A stretch of DNA of 64,000 nt from Leuctra nigra (Eukaryota > Arthropoda > Insecta > Plecoptera > Leuctridae). The notes beneath the pieces were generated by a model. The model was given only the letters and a program-made list of their open reading frames with translations. It ran no database searches and was not told where the DNA came from. Of the stretch, positions 22,201 to 31,500 are shown piece after piece (position 1 is the first letter of the stretch; each line of letters starts with the position of its first letter). The translations under genes and the position numbers were made by a program. The stretch spans positions 17,454,345 to 17,518,344 of the forward strand of contig OW203762.1 of assembly GCA_934045905.1 (NCBI GenBank), given 5' to 3'.

Positions 22201-23087
22201 AATGACGCACTGAACCCGAGATGCCGCCCGTCTTCTCTCGGCAATTAGACTGTCTAAATGTTTAATCTGTCTCCTTATCTTTTCTACTACTGGCGAAACA
22301 CCACCCCTTTGATGACGCCTTGTTAAATACTCAGCAGCAGCAAAGACAGCAACATTGATCTCCTCCAAGGAAGACTGATCCGTCAAAACTTCCGCTAAGA
22401 CTTCATTGGCAAGAGCAATATCTCCCTTGCGGAACTTCCTCTTTGGCTTCCATAGGTTACGCCTGCCGACAAAATCAGTTGCTTCTCCATCCAACGCTTT
22501 TCTTACACACTCCTCGAAGTCAGTCCGTAAGTTTTCCAAGGCACCGTCCTCTTCTTCGGCCCGTGTTGGTGACGCCCCACACAGACCCGGTGCTGCACCT
22601 TGCTGTTGAGGTGGCGTGCCTTGTCTCCTCTGCGGCCCAGACCTTCGGTTTCCTTCCTGAGTCTTCAGCAGTGAAGCGGCCTGATCACGTAGATTCTGCA
22701 CAGCCAAGTCACTTCCTGGATACCGCTCCAGCCAATGACTGCGCAACCGCTGCATGTATCCTCTTCTGCCGGGACTACTCAGTTGATAGCATTCAAGCAG
22801 ATCTTGGTTCTCCTTCTCCGTCCACCTTCTCCGCCCACCACGTACAGGCCGGTCCCGTTGACCCCCGCCACTCGGCCCAGCCGGCACATCCGAGATACCA
22901 GCATGGTCGGGGGTCCTTCGCATTATTTGCTTAGGAACCGTTGAATTATACTCGCTCCAAGGGGGGTTAACCCGTAAAACGAGTTGGGTGCTGTTAGCAC
23001 CCCCGGGGAGCACAAAGTACTCCCCGCGTGGAGCCCCTAGGCGCTTTGTTATTATTTTGTTATTATTTTGCTTTTTTTGTTGCTTTT
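19208..23087 (-). mobile_element. R4/Dong-like retrotransposon 1
   Basis: Element body bounded on both sides by AAT microsatellite. In the minus-strand reading the 3' end runs into about 37 A and then (AAT)n at 19125-19170; the 5' end abuts (AAT)n at 23088-23128. The short 5' UTR contains GC-rich hairpins. The 3' UTR is about 230 bases. Confidence 0.8.
19435..22923 (-). CDS. Intact R4/Dong-like retrotransposon polyprotein (Myb, RT, CCHC, RLE)
   Basis: Single uninterrupted frame. It stays open up to 23112, but that start lies inside the AAT microsatellite (Met-Ile-Met-Ile...); the Met at 22923 (MRRTPDHAG) is the likelier start, leaving about 1160 residues. From the N-terminus: a Myb-like segment with RRRWTEKENQDL; a coiled, basic region; reverse transcriptase with AWIDYRKAFD, GVFQGDSLSPKLF and the FMDD catalytic box; a Cys2-His-Cys knuckle (CRACQ, HLLSAC); and a restriction-like endonuclease with NKPDI, VIEFSSP and KEKY. 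This order is that of early-branching site-specific non-LTR elements (R2, R4, NeSL). With the AAT-repeat flanks, R4/Dong is the best match. The intact frame suggests a young insertion. It primes reverse transcription from nicked target DNA (TPRT) in known relatives. Confidence 0.85.
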   Translation of the reverse strand: MRRTPDHAGISDVPAGPSGGGQRDRPVRGGRRRWTEKENQDLLECYQLSSPGRRGYMQRLRSHWLERYPGSDLAVQNLRDQAASLLKTQEGNRRSGPQRRQGTPPQQQGAAPGLCGASPTRAEEEDGALENLRTDFEECVRKALDGEATDFVGRRNLWKPKRKFRKGDIALANEVLAEVLTDQSSLEEINVAVFAAAEYLTRRHQRGGVSPVVEKIRRQIKHLDSLIAERRRAASRVQCVIDALRSGRAPGRKVKCLMHSLRQKHKTLRASVLVKARQKEADGIRALKTARGKVMNRLRWVEDNDIFNNNPGRFLNRERQVVDLEVHPSPEAVKEFWSGIYEEEMPFNEGTPAIGIFRQMCDRLIPNPRDCDDIVPEDIAKVLKDKRNWAAPGVDKIHTFWWKKFTAVHNRMAKHFNAMLRGHLVIPDWFVEGRTVLIPKSGDLSQPKNFRPITCLNTSYKGFTSILRERMEVLIQPVWEEIYEQKGAKRGHEGCKEHLLVDRVVSQDASRYKRNLSTAWIDYRKAFDMTSHALLQCLFHCLKLPPDLTRCLIDLMARWRTRFCLKVGGETISTDFIHYRRGVFQGDSLSPKLFCLSLLPLSCLLRRTAGYRVGPPSKRDAKVTHLLFMDDLKLYSAGRKRLEEVLNVVKEFSTDIGMEFGMDKCAVLHVRRGSVDGMGEDVVLADGSSIHHLEPNERYKYLGVSEHQHHDASLVKSTLRGVYRDRLKRIWSSSLSAKNKVQATNSLAVPVLLYSFGCLKWNVDELKQVDRDTRKVMTANRSLHPNASVQRIYLPRTMGGRGLLSVECLHSRMVIGMACRVAVSPDPLLQIVRVHEEHGVAAFLYGAARRAATILGLRLELESDDRQGVDGDLVSMTRSARKIAVKQAETDMLLEKHSQKSLHGVYFKHIEKSKLSTERSYAFLKSAGLKSETEGFITAVQDGVFNTLVYRRVIFGHETLDTRCRACQSHPETVMHLLSACPIYARTLYIRRHDSALRVLYFYLRHQFGIDVTAVVPYAPEEVEVVVENSKCRIYWNYAVPTTRRLGANKPDIILLEKSPKKMYVIEFSSPAETNVQAKELEKKEKYRDLLVELRQMYPGYDVRLVVLIIGCMGGVPDSVVKALKSVPVCKGNAVWLADSMQKAVILGSLHLLRAHGQVEKA

Positions 23088-23128
23088 TTATTATTATTAT
23101 TATCATTATCATTATTATTATTATTATT
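23088..23128. repeat. (ATT)n tract between the two retrotransposons
   Basis: ATT repeat with two ATC interruptions, sitting exactly between the 3' end of element 2 and the 5' end of element 1. Confidence 0.95.
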
Positions 23129-23315
23129 CACTTTATTGTCTCAGTGTACAGTACAGGATTAACATTTGAATGAGTAACACAAGAATATTTTCAAACATGA
23201 ATATAAACTAATCTAAATTCGCCTGTCACTGGTCTTGAAAAATCAGCCGAGGATCAACCATCTCCTTGAGGCTGATTCTTTTGATGTTGCTTTTTTTTTT
23301 TTTTCTGCTGTGGTG

Positions 23316-25943
23316 TTACAGCACTTTTCTCAATATATGAGCAGTTCCCAAGAGTACTGTCTTTTGGAGGTCATGCATGCAATGACATCCAGGAATGTGA
23401 AGCAGATGTTCTTGGAGACTTAATGCCACTGTACCAAGAGCTCCTATTACAACTGGCACTATTTTCGTCTTTAGTTTCCACATTCTGTTGATGTCAATTG
23501 CCAGGTCTTTGTACTTTAATATTTTTTCCGCTTCTTTAGCAATTAAGTTATCTTCCATTGGGATTGCCACATCAATAATTAAACAGGTCTTCTCATGTCC
23601 ATTTTTTAATACAATATCTGGTTTATTAGCGAGGACTGTCCTATCTGTTTGGATCTGCTCATTGTAAAGGATGGTAACCTGGTCGTGGATGACAACTTGA
23701 GCTGGCTTATGCATATACCATTTGTCTTCAACCGGAATTCCAAAATGTTTACATATATCCCAGTGAAGATATGTGCACACGCGATCATGCCTTTGAATGT
23801 ATTCGCGCTTCGCTAGTACAGGACAACCGGATGCTATATGGTTTATTGTCTCAGCGAAGGATTTGCATAGTCTGCACATTTCGTCGGTGCCTGTCTTAAG
23901 AATACGCCGGTCATAATACTTGGTTCTCAGTGCTTGGTCTTGTGCCGCAACTATAAAAGCTTCTGTTTCCCCCTTGAGATCAGATCGAGTCAACCATCCA
24001 AATGTTCTATCTCTATCAACTTGAGGGGATTTCATTTTATTCGGATATTGGCCATGCATGATTTTTCCTTCCCAGATGGATTTTATGCCAAGCTGCAATC
24101 CTTCTTTTACTTTCCTCCTGATCTTCTTTACTTCCTGTACTAGTGGCAACGATGGATTTCCTTCGGGGAGTATCAATTGCATTTTCTCTAGAAACTTGTC
24201 GGACAGCTTGATTAAGGACATTGTCTTGGGTTTGTTCAATTCATATTCTTTCACCATACATACATATTTATCTAAAGTATTTGCTTGTAGATAATGGGAC
24301 AAACCAATTACAGCTACTTGATATGCTGATTCCAATTGCATGAGACCTCTTCCTCCACATTTCCTCGGCATATACAATCTTTCCACGTCTGCCTTAGGAT
24401 GGTGCATCCCATGCATTGTCAAGATCTTCCTGGTTTTCCGATCAATTTGCTTCATGTCTTCAAGCCGCCAATCCACGATGCCAAAACTGTATTGCATTAC
24501 CGGAACTGCCAACTGCCCAATTGCTAATATCTTGTTCCTACCTGTCAGTTCGCTTCTTAAAACAAGACGTAATCTCCGCTTGTACTCTTTTGTAATTTTT
24601 TCTTTTAACAAAGCATGATGTATTCCATCTCCTTCTTCTACTCCTAAATATTTATAAGTCATCCCTTCCTCCAAACTCTGTATTTCTGAACTGTCATCAA
24701 GAACAACATTCTCCTTTTGTACCATTCGTCCAGAAGTAAAAGATAGTTTGGCACATTTATCTAAGCCAAATGTCATTCCAATATCATCGCTGAATAGCTT
24801 TACTGTCCATAGCAATCCTTCCAACTCGTTGTCATTCTTCGCGAAAAGTTTTAGGTCATCCATGTAGCACAAGTGAGAGACTTTTTGTCCTTTCTGTTTC
24901 AAACTATATCCAGATCCGGACGAATTGAGTTCATCTGACAGTGGGAAGAGACTCATACAGAACAGTAAAGGTGAAAGGGAATCTCCTTGGAAAATTCCTC
25001 TTCGGATGTTCACCTCTCCAGACATTAGTGTTCCTGTCCCGCAGTTCAGATGCATTTTGGTCCTCCACTGTTTCATTATACTACTGCAAAAATTTACAAT
25101 ACTTGGATTCACTCGATATAAATTCAGCACTTGTATAATCCAACTATGTGGAACGCTATCGAAGGCTTTTTTGTAGTCTATCCAAGCTATTCTGAGACTC
25201 TTTTTTTTCTTCTTGCAATCTTCCATGATAGTCTTACTGAGGAGAAGATGGTCCTTGCAACCATACGAGCCTTTGCTGCAACCTTTCTGTTCAAGTGGCA
25301 TTAGGTGGTTAGTTTCGAGGAAATCATAAATTCTGTTTGCAACAATGGATGTGAAGTTTTTATATATTGTAGGTAAACAAGTAATAGGTCTGTAATTCTT
25401 TGGGAGGTGGGTATCACTATTCTTTGGTAACAAATGTGTTATACCATTAGTTAACCATGCTGGGGCGGTCTCGGGATGACAAAGTAATTGATTGTAACAA
25501 TATGCGAATTTTCCATGAAGAGAAGTAAATTTTTTAATCCAGAAATTATGGATTCCATCACACCCTGGAGACTTCCAGTTATTAATCTTGCGAAAGGAAT
25601 CTGTAACTTCCTTCTCAGAAATATCCAACAAATTCATTTCGGGGACGCTTTTCAATCTGTCTTGACATCTCTTAATCCACTCAGCATCAGCGTTATGGTG
25701 TATTTCCTGCTCCCAAATACCTTTCCAGAAAGCTTCCATATCTTCCTTGGTGGGAATTCTCGTCACCTTTACTTGATCCTTACCGAGTTCTCTGTAGAAT
25801 CTCTTCCCATCTTCAGCAAACTGTTTGTTCTGACGGAATTGTAAGATACGTTTTTCGTATCTCCTTAATCTTTGTGCTTTTGCTTGAACCTTCTGCTTAA
25901 GTAGTTCTTCAATGCGATTAGCATCATCACTGGACTGTATCAT
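23316..25943 (-). CDS. R4/Dong-like retrotransposon 2, RT and endonuclease ORF
   Basis: 875 codons from MIQSSDDANRIEE. It holds a basic stretch (AQRLRRYEKR) and reverse transcriptase with AWIDYKKAFDS, GIFQGDSLSPLLF and the YMDD box near residue 360. A CCHC knuckle follows (CRLCK, HIASGC, near 690), then a restriction-like endonuclease (NKPDI, LIIDVAIP, ILKYKDL, near 775). It is clearly related to, but well diverged from, element 1, so this is a separate family and not a recent duplicate. Apart from the N-terminal frame change it is intact. Confidence 0.85.
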   Translation of the reverse strand: MIQSSDDANRIEELLKQKVQAKAQRLRRYEKRILQFRQNKQFAEDGKRFYRELGKDQVKVTRIPTKEDMEAFWKGIWEQEIHHNADAEWIKRCQDRLKSVPEMNLLDISEKEVTDSFRKINNWKSPGCDGIHNFWIKKFTSLHGKFAYCYNQLLCHPETAPAWLTNGITHLLPKNSDTHLPKNYRPITCLPTIYKNFTSIVANRIYDFLETNHLMPLEQKGCSKGSYGCKDHLLLSKTIMEDCKKKKKSLRIAWIDYKKAFDSVPHSWIIQVLNLYRVNPSIVNFCSSIMKQWRTKMHLNCGTGTLMSGEVNIRRGIFQGDSLSPLLFCMSLFPLSDELNSSGSGYSLKQKGQKVSHLCYMDDLKLFAKNDNELEGLLWTVKLFSDDIGMTFGLDKCAKLSFTSGRMVQKENVVLDDSSEIQSLEEGMTYKYLGVEEGDGIHHALLKEKITKEYKRRLRLVLRSELTGRNKILAIGQLAVPVMQYSFGIVDWRLEDMKQIDRKTRKILTMHGMHHPKADVERLYMPRKCGGRGLMQLESAYQVAVIGLSHYLQANTLDKYVCMVKEYELNKPKTMSLIKLSDKFLEKMQLILPEGNPSLPLVQEVKKIRRKVKEGLQLGIKSIWEGKIMHGQYPNKMKSPQVDRDRTFGWLTRSDLKGETEAFIVAAQDQALRTKYYDRRILKTGTDEMCRLCKSFAETINHIASGCPVLAKREYIQRHDRVCTYLHWDICKHFGIPVEDKWYMHKPAQVVIHDQVTILYNEQIQTDRTVLANKPDIVLKNGHEKTCLIIDVAIPMEDNLIAKEAEKILKYKDLAIDINRMWKLKTKIVPVVIGALGTVALSLQEHLLHIPGCHCMHDLQKTVLLGTAHILRKVL

Positions 25944-26982
25944 GTTTCACAAACAGTTTATCTCTCTTCAATAGAAGTTTAATTGAAGGCATTTTGGTGA
26001 TTCTAATTTCGCGAAGAACTGATATATCTCCCCTCCAATCATTTATCTGCTTCTTTATTCTAATTTTCCATTGTGGCTCACCGTGTTCACTGTTATACTT
26101 AGTGCCGTTAAAGGGTTGTGCTCTTGTTCGTTTGGTCTTGTCTGACATTTCAATAACTACTTGGGCTGACGCATATACCAAATTATTCAGGTCCGTCAAT
26201 GAGAGAGTATTTTCTTCAGCAATAACAGCCAGTACCGCTTGAACTGATTGTATAATAGCCTTAGTCTTAACATTGATATTGACTTTGGATAACCTGTGCC
26301 TGTTTTCAATATCAGTTAATGCCCATTTACACCTTATCCTCTCTAAAAGGTCAACGTCAACATGCACATCATTACTAGAATATAAATTTTCTTCGTGGTC
26401 AATATCATAAGAATTTGGGGTTGTAATTTCATTCTCGTCACCAATTGGATTGCTCGGACATTCTGGCATAGCCTGCATCTGTTCTGTGTTCTCTGCTTCA
26501 TTATCAGGAAAATCAATAGCAATTTCCTGCATAACCGATTTCTTGATGAATTCTAGTTCACTCTGGGTTAACTTATTGGTCTTCATTATGTATCTGCGCT
26601 GTGTTGCTAATTTATTGGAATTCATACACGGTCTATTCAACGGATTGCGTTGCCTCCATATTTGAAAAGTTCTCTGTGAAATTCCCGACAAGTACTTCTC
26701 AGTTGTGTATAAATAACACCACATTAGTTCCCTGTATTCCTCTTGATTCCACCTCTGTCTTGTTCTCATATTTGCAATATTTTCTTCGGTTGCCGCAACT
26801 GTGTTTGTTGGTGGTAATGGTGGGCTATGAGATGAAGGGCTGCTTTGAATTGCTTCATTGCAGGAACCTTGATTCATATCTAGCATACAAGAGGCAGAGT
26901 TTCTTCTCCCAGTGGCCATGTCCATAGACAATTTTTTACAGTATGATAAAATCCGATTCCACACATCCAAATCAAACTTCAC
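25927..26982 (-). CDS. R4/Dong-like retrotransposon 2, N-terminal ORF
   Basis: 351 codons; begins MKFDLDVWNRIL. A Myb-like segment (RTRQRWNQEEYRELMWCY) begins near residue 74, followed by an acidic linker and a basic region ending DKLFVKHDTVQ. The C-terminal frame overlaps it by 17 bases in the +1 frame. In element 1 the equivalent parts are one ORF, so this is either one frameshift mutation or a two-ORF arrangement. Confidence 0.75.
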   Translation of the reverse strand: MKFDLDVWNRILSYCKKLSMDMATGRRNSASCMLDMNQGSCNEAIQSSPSSHSPPLPPTNTVAATEENIANMRTRQRWNQEEYRELMWCYLYTTEKYLSGISQRTFQIWRQRNPLNRPCMNSNKLATQRRYIMKTNKLTQSELEFIKKSVMQEIAIDFPDNEAENTEQMQAMPECPSNPIGDENEITTPNSYDIDHEENLYSSNDVHVDVDLLERIRCKWALTDIENRHRLSKVNINVKTKAIIQSVQAVLAVIAEENTLSLTDLNNLVYASAQVVIEMSDKTKRTRAQPFNGTKYNSEHGEPQWKIRIKKQINDWRGDISVLREIRITKMPSIKLLLKRDKLFVKHDTVQ

Positions 26983-27167
26983 TTCACTTGAATTTTTCTC
27001 AAAAGAGGGTTTTCAATGAAACAAATAGATTTAAAATAGAGAGGGATGCTTACTGTATTATCCAGCTCACTTTCAAATATCTTCTCTTCCGTAATATGCA
27101 GTATCAAAGAAGATCTTGAAGAGCTGATGTGTTAAAAAAAAACGTGCCAACCACAGCCACTAGAATC

Positions 27168-28320
<1,153 letters not shown>

Positions 28321-28530
28321 CTAGACACTCTTGCTGACCACGACGTGGACCTTCGGCACAGGGAAGCCGTTGAACGTCGACGACAAGGCCCTGGTGTAAG
28401 CGCCCATGTCCCGCACCTCCAGCCAATCCCCTGTCTCCATCTCAGGCAGGAGGATGTGTTCGTAGACCACGTCCACGCTGCTACACGTCTGACCCCAGAT
28501 AGAAGATGACGTCACTTCTCCAGACACAGG
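28321..28530 (-). CDS. ODC-like exon 7, C-terminus
   Basis: 69 codons plus TAG, after CCGCACAG. It encodes [13 protein letters not shown] (the Cys of the active site is kept, the following Asp361 is Ser) and MGAYT, STFNGF, ending VVVSKSV. There is no PEST-like tail. I see no strong poly(A) signal within 300 bases; a minus-strand AATAAA lies near 27720. Confidence 0.91.
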   Translation of the reverse strand, partial: PVSGEVTSSSIWGQTCSSVDVVYEHILLPEMETGDWLEVRDMGAYTRALSSTFNGFPVPKVHVVVSKSV

Positions 28531-31500
28531 CTGTGCGGTCCAAGAATCATTATTGATCACTCATTCAATATCTTGTAGATTTCCCATTTAAATCAAAATA
28601 TTTTGTTATAACACATTAGTAAAAACGAATTTAACTTTTTAATGCTCATTACGTAGAAGGATTACGTATTACATAAAATACGTATAGAACGTTAAGACTC
28701 TGCCATTTTGCCTGCGGATAGAAAACCATTTTGGATACTTCTTGTAACAATTTTGCAATATATAAAGAACTAATAGACTAATACTCACACTGACGAGAGT
28801 TGGTTGAGTGTGCAGAGTGAAGTGGAAAATTAATCTCGTGAAATTGCCGTGAGCACCGTCGTTGATGAAGTACATGATGTGTCGTCCATCTTCTCTGTGA
28901 ACCTGTCAATAGTAACATAGTGTAATAGTTTACTGTCGATAGCAAACTATAAATGATTTCAGTGGTCATTCAAGATTTCACTTTATTTTGGTTGATACAT
29001 AGGGTAGGAAGTGCATGAAGAGTCCAAATGAACATTATACATGCTGTGAGTGAACAATAGTGGAGACAGTGGTTACCCCTGTCTTCCCCCAGCTTATACC
29101 TACCACTCTCTTAGAATGTATCTGTGTGTAGAGCGTGAACGCTGATGCTGCGAAGAATCTCCCTGGCTCAGCGATCACTTGCAGCTCGGGGTCAGGGAAC
29201 AATTCACTCAGAGCAGAGTTTATCACAGAAGCTCTCTGGAAGTCACAAGGAACATTGTTTAGTGTTTTAAGTATTGAGTATTTACTTTTCTAAATACATG
29301 TTGGATAAGTTACAACATACCCAAGAAGTGGAGGGAAGCAAAAATTATATCCTTATTTAAAAAAGGGAATAGAAGCTGTTGTGAAAATTATCGTGGCATA
29401 AGTTTATTAAATACAGGTTACAAAATTTATGCAAAAATATTGAATAGAAGATTAATGAATATATCTGATGTTTTACTTTTGGAAGAGCAGAGTGGATTCA
29501 GGAGAGGAAGATCATGTATGGATGACATTTTTACATTAAGACAAGTCATTCAAAAACGGGTTGAATTTAATCTCGAGACGCACATGGCCTTCATTGATTA
29601 TGAAAAGGCTTTTGACAGAGTAAACCGTGAGACGATGTGGAAGATTTAAGATATGCGTGGCTACCCCAAACATTTAACAGAGGCCATTAAGGCATTGTAC
29701 TACGAGACGCACATTTTAATAGATATAGGAGGAGGTGGTTTACGTAAACTTGAGATCAATAGAGGAGTACGACAAGGGTGCTGTTTATCACCTAGCCTAT
29801 TTAATATATACATTGACGATGTTCTGCGAGAATGGAAGAAACTATGTAAACCTGATATATATCTCAATGCTCATGAAGGTTTTAATACACTCCTCTTTGC
29901 CGATGATCAAGTAGTCATACATCGAACTGAAGATCAATTACAGAAGTCCCTGTTCAATTTAAATAGTATTTGTAAAACATATGACCTTAAAATTTCACTT
30001 GCTAAAACCAAGATTATTGCTTTCAAAGGAAAATTCCCCGTCGCTCAAAAATAGTAATTGACAACAATGCCCTGGAACAAGTGTCGCATTTTAAATATCT
30101 TGGATCTGATATAACTTATCTACGTGACAATGATATTCAGAGCAAAATACACAAATTTCAGCATATTTGTGGGACTATAAGAAGAAGTCTAAAAAATAAA
30201 TCGCGAAAGGAGACACAATTAAAATTCTATAATGTGATGGCAGTTCCCACATTGCTCTATGAAAGGGCTGCGATCGTGTAAAATGACAACTCCCTTGTCG
30301 AAGCGACAAGCTTCTCATCTGAATGTTATTCACGGCCTTCTAGCATAGTATATTCATCTACATAGTAGCGTCACTTAGCTAATTTAACATTGGCGCGCTA
30401 GTTTCAAATGTCGACGGTGGCGCCCCTAGTAACCACAGTAGTAAACAGCAATTCAACCATCCATTGCCATTTGCATTGCATGTAAACAATTAGCCAAGAT
30501 TGACGTCTTTTTGCATAATTTCACCCTTACAAAAATATCCTATAGTTTACTTCAGCAAAATCGAAGTACAAATACTATAGTAAAATTTCTATAGTAGACT
30601 TTAGGATTATTGACACTTACTGCAGTAGAATTACTGCAGGAATTGTCCTACAGCTTATCCCAGTATACTGCTGTACATTTACTTCAGTTACTTTACTATA
30701 GTTTTCTTTAGTATTATTACTACAGTACATTTCGTCAAATAAAACGTTAAAATTTCATAGAAAAATTAAATTTTCCTTACATATGAGTACTCATTTGCAT
30801 TCGGGAAACCTCCTCTGAAGTAATGGACAAGGTTTGATTACACATTTCAATTATAAAATCCCGCGGAGGCGCCGTGCCTTGAACTTGCGATCTCGTGGTC
30901 CGCAGTCGAGCGTCTTACCGAGTAGGCCAGCGGTGCAGACAAGACTTCGTTGCGCTAATAGTCATCATATTGAGTTTTCATATTTAAGTGAACATATTTA
31001 TATTATTTGGTGGATCATAAAATTGTTATTAACATAATAGAATAGGAGAAACGATAAATATTAAGATTTATTTATAAAGTAATATTATCTGTGATATTTC
31101 CCCCATAAAATATATCAGCTCACGCTCTGTAGTATAATTACTATAGTTTATTTTACTAGGTGGTGTGGTGCAAATTTTCTGAGTCAATAAGTATAAATTC
31201 TGTAGTTTATACTTTACTTTACTACAAATACTATAGTAATTAGGGTATTGGGCTAAATATACTACAGGGTGATGTGGTGCAAATTCTCTAAGTCAATGAA
31301 GTAAAAATTCTGTAGTTTATATACCATACATTACTACAAATACTGTAGTAAAAAGTCAATGAAGTACATATACTACAGAGTATACTACTGTAAACTACAA
31401 TATAAATGGGCTGTAGTAAACATACTGTAGATAACACTTTTCTTTACTACATGTACTATAGATTTTCAATGAAGTATATATACTATAGAACTTACTATAG

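Larger units (their letters stand above)
23129..27167 (-). mobile_element. R4/Dong-like retrotransposon 2
   Basis: Lies directly upstream of element 1 in the same orientation, separated only by 41 bases of AAT repeat. Its 3' UTR ends CAATAAAGTG followed by (AAT)n; its 5' end meets the long (AAT)n tract at 27168-27284. The A-run at 23290-23304 is internal to the 3' UTR. Confidence 0.75.

Noticed and set aside
20053..22944. Plus-strand frames of 60-160 codons across the retrotransposon
   Set aside because: Antisense to an intact polyprotein; no motifs of their own.
22924..23112. First 63 codons of the retrotransposon 1 frame
   Set aside because: They begin in the AAT microsatellite and run through the hairpin-rich 5' UTR; the Met at 22923 is more credible.
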